DNA from: Symbiodinium natans
Taxonomy: Eukaryota > Sar > Dinophyceae > Suessiales > Symbiodiniaceae
Reading direction: 5' to 3'
Assembly: GCA_905221605.1 (NCBI GenBank)
Contig: CAJNDS010000335.1
Span: 1,094,458 to 1,148,929 of the forward strand
Length of the DNA: 54,472 bases
In this document: piece after piece, positions 39,601 to 46,160 of the stretch
How the letters are laid out: each line of letters starts with the position of its first letter
How positions within the stretch are numbered: the stretch's first letter is position 1
Program-made: the position numbers and the translations under genes
Notes under the pieces: model-generated
The model's input: the letters and a program-made list of their open reading frames with translations, nothing else
Database searches by the model: none
Told to the model about the DNA's origin: nothing

Positions 39601-42443
39601 CAGAGTTTACGCAGCAGTTGAGTAAACTACCCCTAAACCCTAAACCCTAAGCCCTAAGCCCTATAAACCCTAAACCCTAAAACCTAAACCCTAAAACCTA
39701 AACCTAAACCTCACCCCGAAATTGGCGAGAGCACCGCTGCCTGTATACATGGGTGCTCGAGCCAATCGGACGGCTCTGACCGCGCGCGCGCGCGCGGGGA
39801 CCTGGGAGGCAATGCGATGTAGCGCAGCTGACCCAAGTTTTTTACTCGGACCTTCTGGGGCCATTTAAAAATTTCCTGGGCCCCTGAAACCTCCATAGGG
39901 CCTTCCCCATGATGGAGCCTGTAGCTTTGCTAGGTCTGTCAAGGCCGGTCGCTCTGCCCCTCCCCCCCTCCTGCCTGTGGGGAGTGGGGTTCAGGGTTTA
40001 GGGTTTAGGGTTTAGGGTTTAGGGTTTAGGGTTTAGGGTTTAGGGTTTAGGGTTTAGGGTTTAGGGTTTAGGGTTTAGGGTTTAGGGTTTAGGGTTATGG
40101 TTTAGGGTTTTGGGTTTAGGGTTTAGGGTTTAGGGTTTAGGGTTTAGGGTTTAGGGTTTAGGGTTTAGGGTTTAGGGTTTAGGGTTTAGGGTTTAGGGTT
40201 TAGGGTTTAGGGTTTAGGGTTTAGGGTTTAGCGTTTAGGGGCTACTAGGCTACTCGAGTGCGCAAGAAAAGGTGCACTCAAAGGATGCACTCCCCCCTTG
40301 CGAGTACACTGATACACACAAACCCCTGCCGGACCTTTACATCTTATTGCTGATTGAATTCCTTCTATAGGGTTTGGGGTTCAGGGTTCAGGGTTTAGGG
40401 TTTAGGGTTTCGGGTTTAGGGTTTAGGGTTTAGGGTTTCGGGAGCCCCCTCCTGAAGATTGCCGTCCTCGAGCAACTCCACCCAACAGCCTTAGAACCTG
40501 TACCTTGAACCCCAAGCCCTAATCCCTGGTCCCCTAGAACCTAGGACACTTGCTTGGCCAAGAATTGAACTCTAAACTTTTTTGGGTTTCCTTGTTCAGT
40601 AGGAAGAGTAAAGTTGAACCTTTTTTCCCTTTGGTTATTGGAGAACGGAGGACAACGGAGGACAAAGGAGGATCTGAAACCCTAAACCCTAAACCCTAAT
40701 CCCTGTCCCCTAGAACCTAGGACAAAGGAGGACCTGAAGCAAGATGTCCTGTTGGCCAAGAGCTTTGGCTTCAATGGAGCCAGACTGCACCAAAAGGCGC
40801 CTTGCGTGCCTGGGGGGGTCTTAGGGGATTGAGGCATAGAGTTCCCACTTATAGTTAGTGGAAGGGGGAACATCCCCAGTTCAGGGTTTCGGTCTCACTT
40901 GGAAGAGAAGTTGCCGTCTGACAAGACTTTCTCCGGGTGTCCGGGGTTTTCCGCGGCCCGACAGGGGGTCGTACTCTTCAATTCTCAAAGCAAATCTAGC
41001 CTTCAGACGCCCTTCATGTCTGAAATTCCGAGCCTAAACCCGAAACCCTAAACCCTAAACCCTACACCCTGAACCCTAAACCCTAAACCCAGCACCCCAA
41101 ACCCTAAACCCCAAACCCTAAACCCTTGAAAGCAAACTCCGGCCTTTTAGAGGGCCTCAGCTGCATGCACCGAAGGGCCCCCAGGCCTGAAGCCCGTAGT
41201 CACACAAAGCAACAACCATCGGTAAGTTGTACGTGTACTTATCACGTATGAGCCCCTCAAGGTTGAGGGTTTAGGGTTTAGGGTTCAGGGTTCAGGGTTT
41301 AGGGTTTAGGGTTTAGGGTACTTCTGGCCCGCTGGTAAGGCCCTTGTATGGGTGATAGTTGGGATTTGTACACTTTTGACTGGGTGAAGAAGTACCATGC
41401 ACCTTCAAGCGGTCCTCATGCTGTTCAAGCTGGGCGCCGAAGGCCCCTAAAAGTGGGCCAACCCTTTGACTTATATAGCAAGTAGTGTTAGGAAGTTGAG
41501 TTCTGGGGGTATAGAATGGAGTTCTATAGGGAATACTAAATAGACTTACTAAGTCGAAAGAGCTTGCATGTAGCGTGGGTGGCCGGTGGCCGGGGTGGGT
41601 TGACCAGCGACGTGGCCGTAACACCTTACCCCGCGACTCCAAACTCCAAACCCCAACCCCAAACCCTAGAACCCTAAGCCCCGAACTTCGAACCCTAACC
41701 CTTGAACCCCAGACCCTGAATCCTACACCTCAAATTCCAATCCCTATACACCCTAAACCCCACCCTAACCCTAGACCCCAAACCAAACCCCAAAGCCCTA
41801 AACCGGCGATCGGGGTTGAAGGCCTTCGAGCCCTGGTATTTCCGCTATGCGGATGAGCTTGGATTTTTGGTCNNNNNNNNNNNNNNNNNNNNNNNNNNNN
41901 NNNNNNNNNNNNNNNNNNNNNNNNNNNNNNNNNNNNNNNNNNNNNNNNNNNNNNNNNNNNNNNNNNNNNNNNTAAGCCCTAAACCCTAAGCCCTAAACCC
42001 TAAACCCTAAACCCTAAACCCTAAACCCTGAACCCTGAACCCTGAACCCTGAACCCTGAACCCTGAACCTTGAACCCTGAACCCTGAACCCTAAACCCTA
42101 AACCCTAAACCCTAAACCCTAAACCCTAAGCCCAGCCAGTAAGGAATACGCCGGGGTGGGGCTGGACCTCGCGGGACCTTTCGGTTTCAACTTGCCGAAC
42201 CTCGTGCTGGGTTGGCACTTCTTGTTTGTCTTTTTGTGCCCTAGATAGCCCTAAGGTGTACCTGGGGTTCAGGGTTTAGGGTTTGGGGTGTAATTAGGGT
42301 TCGGGAATAGGAAGGTTTGAACTACCATGTAGATATGTGTGTGGCTGTAGACACTGCACTTCCTAGTATAAAAGGTGCAGTGTAGTAGGTATGTATATAT
42401 GTAAAGAGTATGTGGCCATACAAAAAGCAAGGAAATACATACG

Positions 42444-42474
<31 letters not shown>

Positions 42475-45400
42475 ATGACCCTGCACCTTAAACCCTAAAC
42501 CCGAAACCATAAACCCAAACCGTCGAGCAGTTGAGGAAGTTCCTGCCCGGCTATTTGGGCCGTGAGGAGCACGGGGGTCGTCACGAACAACAACAACTTG
42601 TGGTGTAGGGTTAGGTTTAGGGTTTAGGGTTTAGGGTTTAGGGTTTAGGGTTTAGGGTTTAGGTTTTAGGTTTTAGGTTTAGGGTTTAGGGTTTAGGGTT
42701 TAGGGTTTAGGGTTTAGGGGTTAGGGTTTAGGGTTTAAGGTTTAGGGTTTAGGGTTTAGGGTTTAGGGTTAGGAGTTAGGGGTTGGGGGTTAGGAGTGTC
42801 GTAAAGCGTAAAGCGGCCAAAGCCCCAAGTCCCGCAAAACCCGAAACCCCTGAAGCCCCCAGTCCCAAAAGAAACCACTAAATCCCTAAAACCCTAAAGC
42901 CCCTAAACCCTAGCCCCTAAAACCCTAAAGCCCCTAAACCCTAGACCCTAAAACCCTAAAGCCCCTAGCTTCTAAAACCCTAAAGCCCCTAAACCCTAGC
43001 CCCTAAACCCTAACCCCTAAAACCCTAAAGCCCCAAGCCCTGAACGCCTGACCGCCTTTGTTCAGCCAGTCCCGCATTACGCTGCAGAAACGAAAGCACC
43101 CCAAAGTAGGGTCTTCAGCCCCGGCTGACAAAGACCAGAACAGCCCTTATAAACCCCAATTTCTCAGCCCAACGCAAAGCCTCTTCGGCTTCAGGGTTTT
43201 GGGTTTTGGGGTGTTTGGGTTTAAGGTTTAGGGTCGAAGGTTTTGGGTTTAGGTTTTTTTGGGCTTGTGTGTTTGGAGTTCAAGCCGGTGAGGTCTGAAG
43301 CGTTCTCAAGGGCCACTTCAGCTGCCAATCTTCCCTCCTCAATCTCCCACGGGGTCTTTCACTTGACTGGATCCCTAAAATCTAAACCCCAAACCCCAAA
43401 CCCCAAACCCCAGACCCCAAACCCCAAACCCCAAACCCCAAACCCCAAACCCCAAACGCCAAACCCCAAACCTCAAACCCCAAACCCCAAACCCCAAACC
43501 CCAAACCCCAAACCCCAAACCCCAAACCCCAAACCCCAAACCCCAAACCCTAACCCGGATCCGAAATACTCACCCATACCCTGGCCAGTCAGACTTGGAG
43601 GTTCAGGGTCTAGGGTTTTGGGGTTTGGGGTTTGGGGGTTTAGGGTTTAGGGTTTAGGGTTTGGGGTTTGGGGTTTGGGGTTTAGGGTGAGACATTACTA
43701 AGGGGTCATTGTATTATATGAAGCAGGGTTTATATTTCTGTTCTTGGTGAGTGTATATAAGGTTCCTTTGTAATATTGGTGAGTGTATGTATTGGGTGTC
43801 CTTTTGGGGCTACAAGAAATATAAACCCTGCTTCATATGCTTTCAAAGTTATGCTTGGGGCTGAATCCTACTTATCATCCCCTTCACTTGGGAAGCCTGG
43901 GGCTCCTTATGTGTCCAGGGTTTTTATTAGGTTTTTATCAGGGTGTCATTCGTTTTCTTAGGTTTTTGTTGGGTTTTTTATTAGGGTTTTTAAGGTTGTT
44001 AGGGTGGTGAGGGGGTAGGGGGTTTTAAGGGTTTTTAGGGGTTTTTAGGGGTTTTTAAGGGTTTTTAGGGTTGGACCGTAGCACGAAGAACTACTTCACA
44101 AGATTGGGGGTTCATGGTTTGGGATTCTTTAACCCCCCCCCCCCCCCAAACTCTATAAACCCAAAGAGCCCAGTACCCCTCCATTAAGGAATATATATAT
44201 ATATATATATACCTTACATCATATGAACCCTAAACCCTCACTCCTTCACATGATTAGGGTTTAGGGGTTTAGGGGCATGGTGGTGCTTTGTGGCAAGCAG
44301 ACAGAAAGCCGTGTCCTCGTGGAATTCAACGACGCACAGCATTGGGTCGAGCAGGCCGACATTTCTTCGGATGTGGGAGATGGATTCTTCCCTATGTAGC
44401 TGGACTACGAGGCCTTCCCAGCACTGCTAGCTAGAGAGGAAGAGACAAGGCTGAATGACACGGCGACCTTCTGTCAGACCGTCAGCTGCTTGCTGGCATC
44501 AGTGAGATGTTCCCACAGACCGGGCGTGATCTTTCCTTCGCGGTCCTGGCCCAAAGTCCGAACCCCCATGATAGGGTTTAGGGTTCAGGGTTCAGGGTTC
44601 AGGATTCAGGGTTCAGGGTTCAGGGTTTAGGTTTAGGGTTGAGGGTACCTGTACGAATGAATCCGACACGACAGCCAGAACTAATCGCACCCGGACCCCC
44701 ATCTCCTGCCCCGCAACAGTTGACGTTGACCCTAGCATGCGCTGGTAACAACTAGACCCAGGAGAACCTAGGAATGGAAAGGGTACCCTTTCTGGTCTTA
44801 AGGGGATTAGAAGGAACCCCCTTCCCAGTACCCCTGCACAAAGGAATGTACCTTACATCATGAAGGAACCCTAAACCCCAAACCCGAAGCCCTAACCCAA
44901 ACCGCTAAACCCTAACACCCTCGAAGTGCCTCCAAAAAGTGCCCTTTTCATGAGGCCCTAAACCCTCAACCCTAAACCCTAAACACTAAACCCTGAACCC
45001 TGAACCCTGAACCCTAAACCCTAAACCCTAAACCCAGACGTCCTATGAGGAGGCGGTCCGAAGCAGACCGGAGGCGGTTCAAAGGATCGCCGGCCTCACT
45101 GCCGAGATCTACAAGCGGCCGGCTCCTTGCCCCTTTTGGGAATGTAGGATTTTAAACGTTTAGGGTTTGGGGTTTGGGGTTTAGGGTTTAGGGGATCTAG
45201 GGGTTCAGGGGATCTAGGGGTTCAGGGGGGTTAGGGGTTTTTGGGGTGTGGGGATTTACGGTTTAGGGGCTAGGGGTTTAGGGTTTTGGGGTTTGGGAGA
45301 TGACGGGTTTTGAGGTTTTGAGGTTTCGACGTTCCCCAGGCCGTAAACCCTAAACCCCAAACAATGGGCTTAGATGGGTGTAGGGATTCTGACGAGGTTT

Positions 45401-45874
45401 CGGCGTTTTCGGCGGCTTAAACACGGAACCCTAGGCACGTAACCCCCTCAAAGCTTAGCCCTCTTTTCTCTTTCCTGCCAGGGTTTAGGGTTTAGGGTTT
45501 AGGGCTTAGGGTTTGGGGTTTAGGGTTTAGGGTTTCGGGTTTAGGGTTTAGGGTCCCAGGTTTTTGCGGGCTTCTGCCTCACCCAGCTGCACCTCGGCTG
45601 TCTTCGAGGGCACGAGACCATCTCTGTGAGCAGAGCTTTTTTATAGGGTTTAGGGTTTGGGGTTTAGGGTTTAGGGTTTAGGGTTTAGGTTTTAGGTTTC
45701 AGGTTTTAGGTTTTAGGTTTAGGGACCCCAAACCTTAAGCCTCCATCAAGGTATGACGTGGAACATGAGAAGAACGGCCTGCTTCTCTACGACCGACGGC
45801 CGAAGTTGCCTCAAAGCGCCCTGAAAGCCGTGTCGGGACCCCCATTGAGTCAGCTTTGTCTTTTCAGGGGCTAG
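30468..45874 (+). CDS. Gene D: glycoside hydrolase family 2 enzyme (split gene with assembly gap)
   Basis: Exo-glycosidase of the beta-galactosidase/beta-glucuronidase superfamily, which removes terminal sugars from polysaccharides or glycoconjugates. Nineteen exons join with matching phase and reproduce the family in order: RPEHPNPLFQRREW start, WEGEIIVPFC and SPLSG, GACDYTCVVLVNG sugar-binding jelly roll, PRGKQ, YSNITGLWQSVWIELV, LWSPSRPYLYGL, VTSYTALR then ILLNGRPLFLRR, LVLDQGYYPDGLWT, LLAKSFGFNGARLHQK, YADELGFLV, and the tail AGFCLTQLYDVEHEKNGLL and YDRRPK. The part that holds the catalytic acid/base (N-E) and nucleophile (E) in this family falls between 41872 and 45050, largely in the 100-N gap, so activity cannot be judged. 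About 435 residues are visible, against roughly 600 for related enzymes. No signal peptide is seen. ATG at 30468 is the likely start. Confidence 0.85.
30571..30900. other. GH2 intron 1
   Basis: TTTAGGG 30600-30720 (about 17 units), TTTAGGG/CTTAGGG to 30815, then a switch to CCCTAAA at about 30820-30850. Confidence 0.8.
30901..30934 (+). CDS. GH2 exon 2 (34 bp)
   Basis: AAAG|GT CAC CCA ... reads HPTSQKHVEG. The only candidate between exons 1 and 3 with the right phases at both ends; GC donor at 30935. This part of the family is variable, so sequence support is weak. Confidence 0.45.
30935..31512. other. GH2 intron 2
   Basis: TTTAGGG 30983-31050, unique GC-rich 31050-31180, CCCTAAA 31183-31260, short TTTAGGG, CCCTAAA 31417-31500 up to the acceptor. 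Confidence 0.75.
31513..31592 (+). CDS. GH2 exon 3
   Basis: AG|G, reads FSIRASDAKHPLVTPDTWEG then EIIVPF. The W.G.I.VPF motif precedes ES.LSG in the family. GC donor (GCTGC) at 31593, next exon GCTTG: shared GCT. Confidence 0.8.
32113..32197. mobile_element. MITE-like element, family 4 (copy 2)
   Basis: Ends TGGGATGCTCCCC and GGTGGAACATCCCA inverted; interior CTATGATAGTCCCTGTTAAG and GACTGCTAGTATAAGG echo copy 1 at 26341. Confidence 0.7.
32729..32822 (-). repeat. CCCTCAA variant array, about 13 units
   Basis: Perfect CCCTCAA units bordered by CCCTAAA on the right. Confidence 0.93.
32921..33001 (+). CDS. GH2 exon 4
   Basis: Completes Cys and reads LQSPLSGALACLSVKRRTAL then GLKLRL. SPLSG and the strand before GA.DY match the sugar-binding domain. 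GA donor at 33002; a telomere-array-bearing element begins within a few bases of it. Confidence 0.75.
33005..33178. mobile_element. Element family 9 (copy 2) with internal TTTAGGG array
   Basis: GTGGTGCCCTTTTGCCCTCT, then about 9 TTTAGGG units (33028-33094), then AGCCAACACCCCGCAAAAG and TACCCTCATTGTGATCTGG, TTGCTGGGCTTCCAAG. It begins 3-4 bp after the GA donor of GH2 exon 4. Confidence 0.78.
33179..33602. other. GH2 intron 4, 3' part
   Basis: TTTAGGG/TTGAGGG 33236-33300, unique 33300-33490, TTTAGGG 33495-33555, GC-rich inverted repeat CGCCTGCGCGCAGGCGCCTG at the acceptor (33589-33608). Confidence 0.7.
33603..33754 (+). CDS. GH2 exon 5 (sugar-binding jelly roll)
   Basis: Reads ACDYTCVVLVNGVAVGKPHV, GGSTAFEYDITDAL, then EDEVLIKCTDHE. 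The V.VNG..VG.H.GG..PF..DIT..L signature is unmistakable. GA donor GAGAC at 33755 and next exon GAGAC at 34451 give a 5-bp direct repeat. Confidence 0.9.
33755..34450. other. GH2 intron 5
   Basis: Unique A/C-rich 33850-33980, dispersed element 34087-34195, unique to 34320, CCCTAAA 34330-34440 (about 15 units) up to the acceptor. Intron ends carry the GAGAC direct repeat. Confidence 0.78.
34087..34195 (+). mobile_element. Dispersed element, family 10 (copy 2)
   Basis: GTGGCGCTTTACTGTAACTT ... GGGTTTCTTAAGAAGGCAGC ... TAGCTACCCT. Same as 1327-1440. Confidence 0.7.
34451..34521 (+). CDS. GH2 exon 6 (PRGKQ)
   Basis: Reads ETDGKAMEPRGKQLVSSAYR then GQG. PRGKQ is conserved between the jelly roll and the Y(T/S)..(T/S)G.WQ motif. 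Ends at a GC donor at 34522; an alternative in-phase GC donor at 34489 would shorten the loop by 11 residues. Confidence 0.75.
34522..34900. other. GH2 intron 6
   Basis: CCCTAAA 34580-34640, mixed unique, TTTAGGG 34810-34875 before the acceptor. Confidence 0.75.
34901..34927 (+). CDS. GH2 micro-exon 7 (27 bp)
   Basis: AG|G then YSNITGLW plus two bases. With exon 8 it gives TGLWQSVWIELV, matching the family TGIWQ(T/S)VW(L/I)E motif. GC donor at 34928. Confidence 0.82.
34928..35519. other. GH2 intron 7
   Basis: Dominated by the CCCTAGA/CCCTAAA compound array 34993-35230, then CCCCACA/CCCCAAA and three 24-bp repeats (AAACCCAAAGCCCTAACT) at 35410-35480. Confidence 0.8.
34993..35230 (-). repeat. 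Compound array: CCCTAGA then CCCTAAA
   Basis: About 17 CCCTAGA units pass abruptly into about 17 CCCTAAA units. A sharp boundary between two homogeneous blocks argues for local expansion. Confidence 0.95.
35520..35580 (+). CDS. GH2 exon 8
   Basis: Starts AG|G and reads SVWIELVGPRYLRRVHCAPR. A GC donor at 35581 is in phase with exon 9; a GA donor at 35590 is also possible. Confidence 0.78.
35581..36723. other. GH2 intron 8
   Basis: TTTAGGG/ATTTAGGG 35610-35660, 9-mer GGGTTTACA/GGGTTTATA array 35710-35825, degenerate to 35980, element family 9 copy 36079-36215, unique 36215-36540 with the inverted repeat CGTTCTCTAAA...TTAGAGAACG (36262-36345), and CCCTAAA/CCCTCAA 36590-36710. Confidence 0.75.
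36079..36215. mobile_element. Element family 9 (copy 3), heptamers at a different place
   Basis: CTTGGTAGCCC, then a short CCCTAAA insert (36090-36110), then TGTGGTACCCTTTTACACTT, no central array, TAGCCAACCTCAAAAACAGG, AGAATATGGTTATGGGGCTA and CTAAG. Confidence 0.72.
36724..36828 (+). CDS. GH2 exon 9 (Ig-like domain)
   Basis: Reads EMVDWSLEMRPELAPG, TSSAGLVVEAVLFLDVHRK; a beta-rich segment expected for the central immunoglobulin-like domain. 35 codons exactly; GC donor at 36829. Confidence 0.72.
36829..37196. other. GH2 intron 9
   Basis: TTTAGGG 36835-36870 and 36925-36955, CCCTAAA/CCCTGAA 37115-37170. Confidence 0.75.
37197..37247 (+). CDS. GH2 exon 10
   Basis: Acceptor CATCTCCCGCAG. Reads VPLARAVGNLASALFLQ, leading into VPRGWARLWSP. 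GC donor (GCGCC) at 37248, next exon GTGCC. Confidence 0.75.
37248..37484. other. GH2 intron 10
   Basis: Almost entirely CCCTAAA (37307-37478, about 24 units) between a short unique start and the acceptor. Confidence 0.85.
37485..37540 (+). CDS. GH2 exon 11 (RLWSP..PYLY)
   Basis: Reads VPRGWARLWSPSRPYLYG; (L)WSP..P.LY is a hallmark of GH2 enzymes. GC donor at 37541; two trailing bases complete Leu with exon 12. Confidence 0.87.
37541..38000. other. GH2 intron 11
   Basis: TTTAGGG 37557-37650, unique 37650-37800 with a 64-codon frame of no known domain, mixed TTTAGGG variants to 37880, unique to the acceptor. Confidence 0.75.
38001..38040 (+). CDS. GH2 exon 12 (40 bp)
   Basis: Reads KYRLFDRGILVDE; joins exon 13 as LVDEVTSYTALR, the expected D.V.SY.G(M/L)R region. 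GC donor at 38041. Confidence 0.82.
38041..38669. other. GH2 intron 12
   Basis: CCCTAAA 38085-38130, unique, G run of about 24 (38330-38353), TTTAGGG 38590-38645. Confidence 0.75.
38670..38751 (+). CDS. GH2 exon 13 (LLNGRPLFLR)
   Basis: Reads VTSYTALRVVAVRGDEILLN then GRPLFLR. GC donor GCCT at 38752 and next exon GCCT at 39275 form a 4-bp direct repeat. Confidence 0.9.
38752..39274. other. GH2 intron 13
   Basis: Degenerate CCCTAAA/CCCTACA 38780-39135, then an inverted-repeat element that runs to the acceptor. Confidence 0.8.
39155..39274. mobile_element. Element family 11 ending at a splice acceptor
   Basis: ACTTACTTCTCC near 39167 and GGAGAAGTAAGT near 39258 are inverted. Interior TTTAAACTTTTTGAGTTTCC and GGAATAATAAAGTTTAACCT recur at 40566-40640 in the next intron. 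The right end is followed directly by CAAAG|GCC, the acceptor of GH2 exon 14. Confidence 0.75.
39275..39323 (+). CDS. GH2 exon 14 (LDQGYYPDGLW)
   Basis: Reads LVLDQGYYPDGLWTA, the start of the TIM barrel. Its acceptor AAAG|G is the end of an inverted-repeat element (39155-39274). GA donor at 39324. Confidence 0.92.
39324..40720. other. GH2 intron 14 (1.4 kb)
   Basis: TTTAGGG 39364-39465, unique 39470-39640, broken CCCTAAA 39625-39710, unique with a CG dinucleotide run (39780-39797), long TTTAGGG array 39986-40240, unique, TTTAGGG 40370-40440, family 11 relic 40566-40640, duplicated acceptor region 40521-40724. Confidence 0.8.
39986..40240 (+). repeat. TTTAGGG array, about 35 units
   Basis: Longest near-perfect TTTAGGG array in the window, with only two variant units, lying inside a GH2 intron between exons whose frame is intact. 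Confidence 0.96.
40521..40724. repeat. Duplicated 3' splice-site region
   Basis: AATCCCTG(G)TCCCCTAGAAC then CTAGGACA occurs at 40521-40548 and again at 40698-40724, where it is the real acceptor. The exon's first 18 bases occur at 40661-40678 with one mismatch. Confidence 0.85.
40721..40796 (+). CDS. GH2 exon 15 (GFNGARLHQK)
   Basis: Reads TKEDLKQDVLLAKSFGFNGA then RLHQK, barrel strand and helix with the conserved GFN..R.HQK. GC donor at 40797. The exon's first 18 bases are duplicated, with one mismatch, at 40661-40678 in the upstream intron. Confidence 0.92.
40797..41821. other. GH2 intron 15
   Basis: Unique 40800-41030 including a short hairpin near 40835-40880, CCCTAAA 41035-41130, TTTAGGG 41262-41318, element family 1 copy 41463-41565, then CCCCAAA/CCCTAAA-like to the acceptor. 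Confidence 0.72.
41463..41565. mobile_element. MITE-like element, family 1 (copy 3)
   Basis: CCTTTGACTTATATAGCAAG ... ACTTACTAAGTCGAAAGAGC; more diverged than copies 1 and 2. Confidence 0.75.
41822..41872 (+). CDS. GH2 exon 16, cut by assembly gap
   Basis: Reads AFEPWYFRYADELGFLV, equivalent to the P.(W/F)LY.AD.LGFLVW strand, and stops at the run of N. The frame is intact up to the gap. Confidence 0.88.
41873..41972. other. Assembly gap (100 N)
   Basis: Exactly 100 N, the usual placeholder for a scaffold gap of unknown true size. It interrupts the GH2 gene directly before the expected catalytic region. Confidence 0.97.
42144..42175 (+). CDS. GH2 candidate exon after the gap
   Basis: AAG|G then NTPGWGWTSR, resembling the N.GW.W...D segment that precedes the conserved HDY in this family. 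Short, and the end (GA at 42175 or nearby) is not fixed. Confidence 0.35.
42527..42599 (+). CDS. Unassigned exon-like segment
   Basis: Open, GC-rich, reads QLRKFLPGYLGREEHGG and on. It could follow the HDY region of GH2 but no conserved residue proves it. Ends near a GT at 42601. Confidence 0.3.
43383..43550 (-). repeat. CCCCAAA variant array, about 24 units
   Basis: Almost perfect CCCCAAA. The matching opposite-strand variant TTTGGGG occurs at 43615-43685. Confidence 0.95.
43715..43839. mobile_element. MITE-like element, family 6 (125 bp)
   Basis: Inverted ends TATATGAAGCAGGGTTTATA (then TTTCT) and AGAAATATAAACCCTGCTTC (then ATATG): about 25 bp nearly perfect. Interior repeats TGGTGAGTGTAT twice. 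Confidence 0.9.
44274..44560 (+). pseudogene. Reading frame with one internal TAG
   Basis: From ATG 44274 the frame reads MVVLCGKQTESRVLVEFNDA, continues about 40 codons to a TAG (near 44397), then stays open about 55 more codons (LDYEAFPALLAREEETRLND). Unique sequence free of heptamers, so it may be a decayed gene or retro-element fragment within the GH2 intron. Not recognised. Confidence 0.35.
45050..45121 (+). CDS. GH2 C-terminal exon A
   Basis: AG|GAG, reads EAVRSRPEAVQRIAGLTAEI then YKRP; the barrel helix before GFC.TQL.DVE. 24 codons, phase 0 at both ends, GC donor at 45122. Confidence 0.72.
45122..45559. other. GH2 intron near the 3' end
   Basis: TTTAGGG/TTTGGGG and GGGGATC variants 45160-45310, unique, TTTAGGG 45480-45555 up to the acceptor. 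Confidence 0.75.
45560..45588 (+). CDS. GH2 C-terminal micro-exon (29 bp)
   Basis: Reads VFAGFCLTQ plus two bases; AGFC.TQL is strongly conserved. GC donor at 45589 joins to AG|G TAT GAC at 45751. Confidence 0.85.
45751..45874 (+). CDS. GH2 last exon (YDVEHEKNGL..YDRRPK)
   Basis: Reads YDVEHEKNGLLLYDRRPKLP then QSALKAV, the conserved C-terminal motif. Open to TAG at 45872-45874, close to the expected end of the enzyme. A strong acceptor-like tract (TTGTCTTTTCAG) at 45855-45866 could alternatively mark a further exon. Confidence 0.82.
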
Positions 45875-46023
45875 TCGACGCCCAAACCGCCAAACCCTCT
45901 AAACCCCCAAACCCTCTAAACCCTAACACCTATAAACCCAAGCAAACAACAAGAGAACCCCAAAACAAATTCCCAGGAAAGCCCCCAACCACACTTTCTG
46001 TTTTTCTCGCTGGGAAATCCGAG

Positions 46024-46160
46024 GTGTTCGACGGGCGCATGCAGACAGGCCGGTGGAAGCAGCCGGCGCGCCCCAAGCGGGCGCGCCAAGCGCACCGGAA
46101 ACGCCGCAAAAGGGTCGGCCTCGGCAGCTATGGCCCTCTTTCGCCGGGAAAAAGAATGTC
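46024..46160 (+). CDS. Unassigned exon, very basic
   Basis: Preceded by a good pyrimidine-rich acceptor. Reads VFDGRMQTGRWKQPARPKRA then RQAHRKRRKRVGLGSYGP. The Arg/Lys block looks like a nuclear localisation or RNA-binding stretch. It lies between GH2 and the second PPR gene and could be the 5' part of the latter. The end is not fixed. Confidence 0.45.

Larger units (their letters stand above)
41973..45049. other. GH2 region after the gap (3.1 kb)
   Basis: CCCTAAA/CCCTGAA 41973-42130, candidate exon 42144, TA repeat 42443-42470, candidate exon 42527, TTTAGGG 42605-42775, (C)CCTAAAGC 42880-43035, CCCCAAA array 43383-43550, TTTGGGG 43615-43685, element 43715-43839, GGGTTTTTA 43975-44070, C run, TA repeat 44189-44211, broken frame 44274-44560, TTCAGGG 44577-44640, CCCTAAA/CCCTGAA 44955-45033. 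Missing GH2 exons should lie here or in the gap. Confidence 0.7.

Noticed and set aside
43243-43650. 135-codon frame rich in KPQTPNP repeats
   Set aside because: Translation of the CCCCAAA array.
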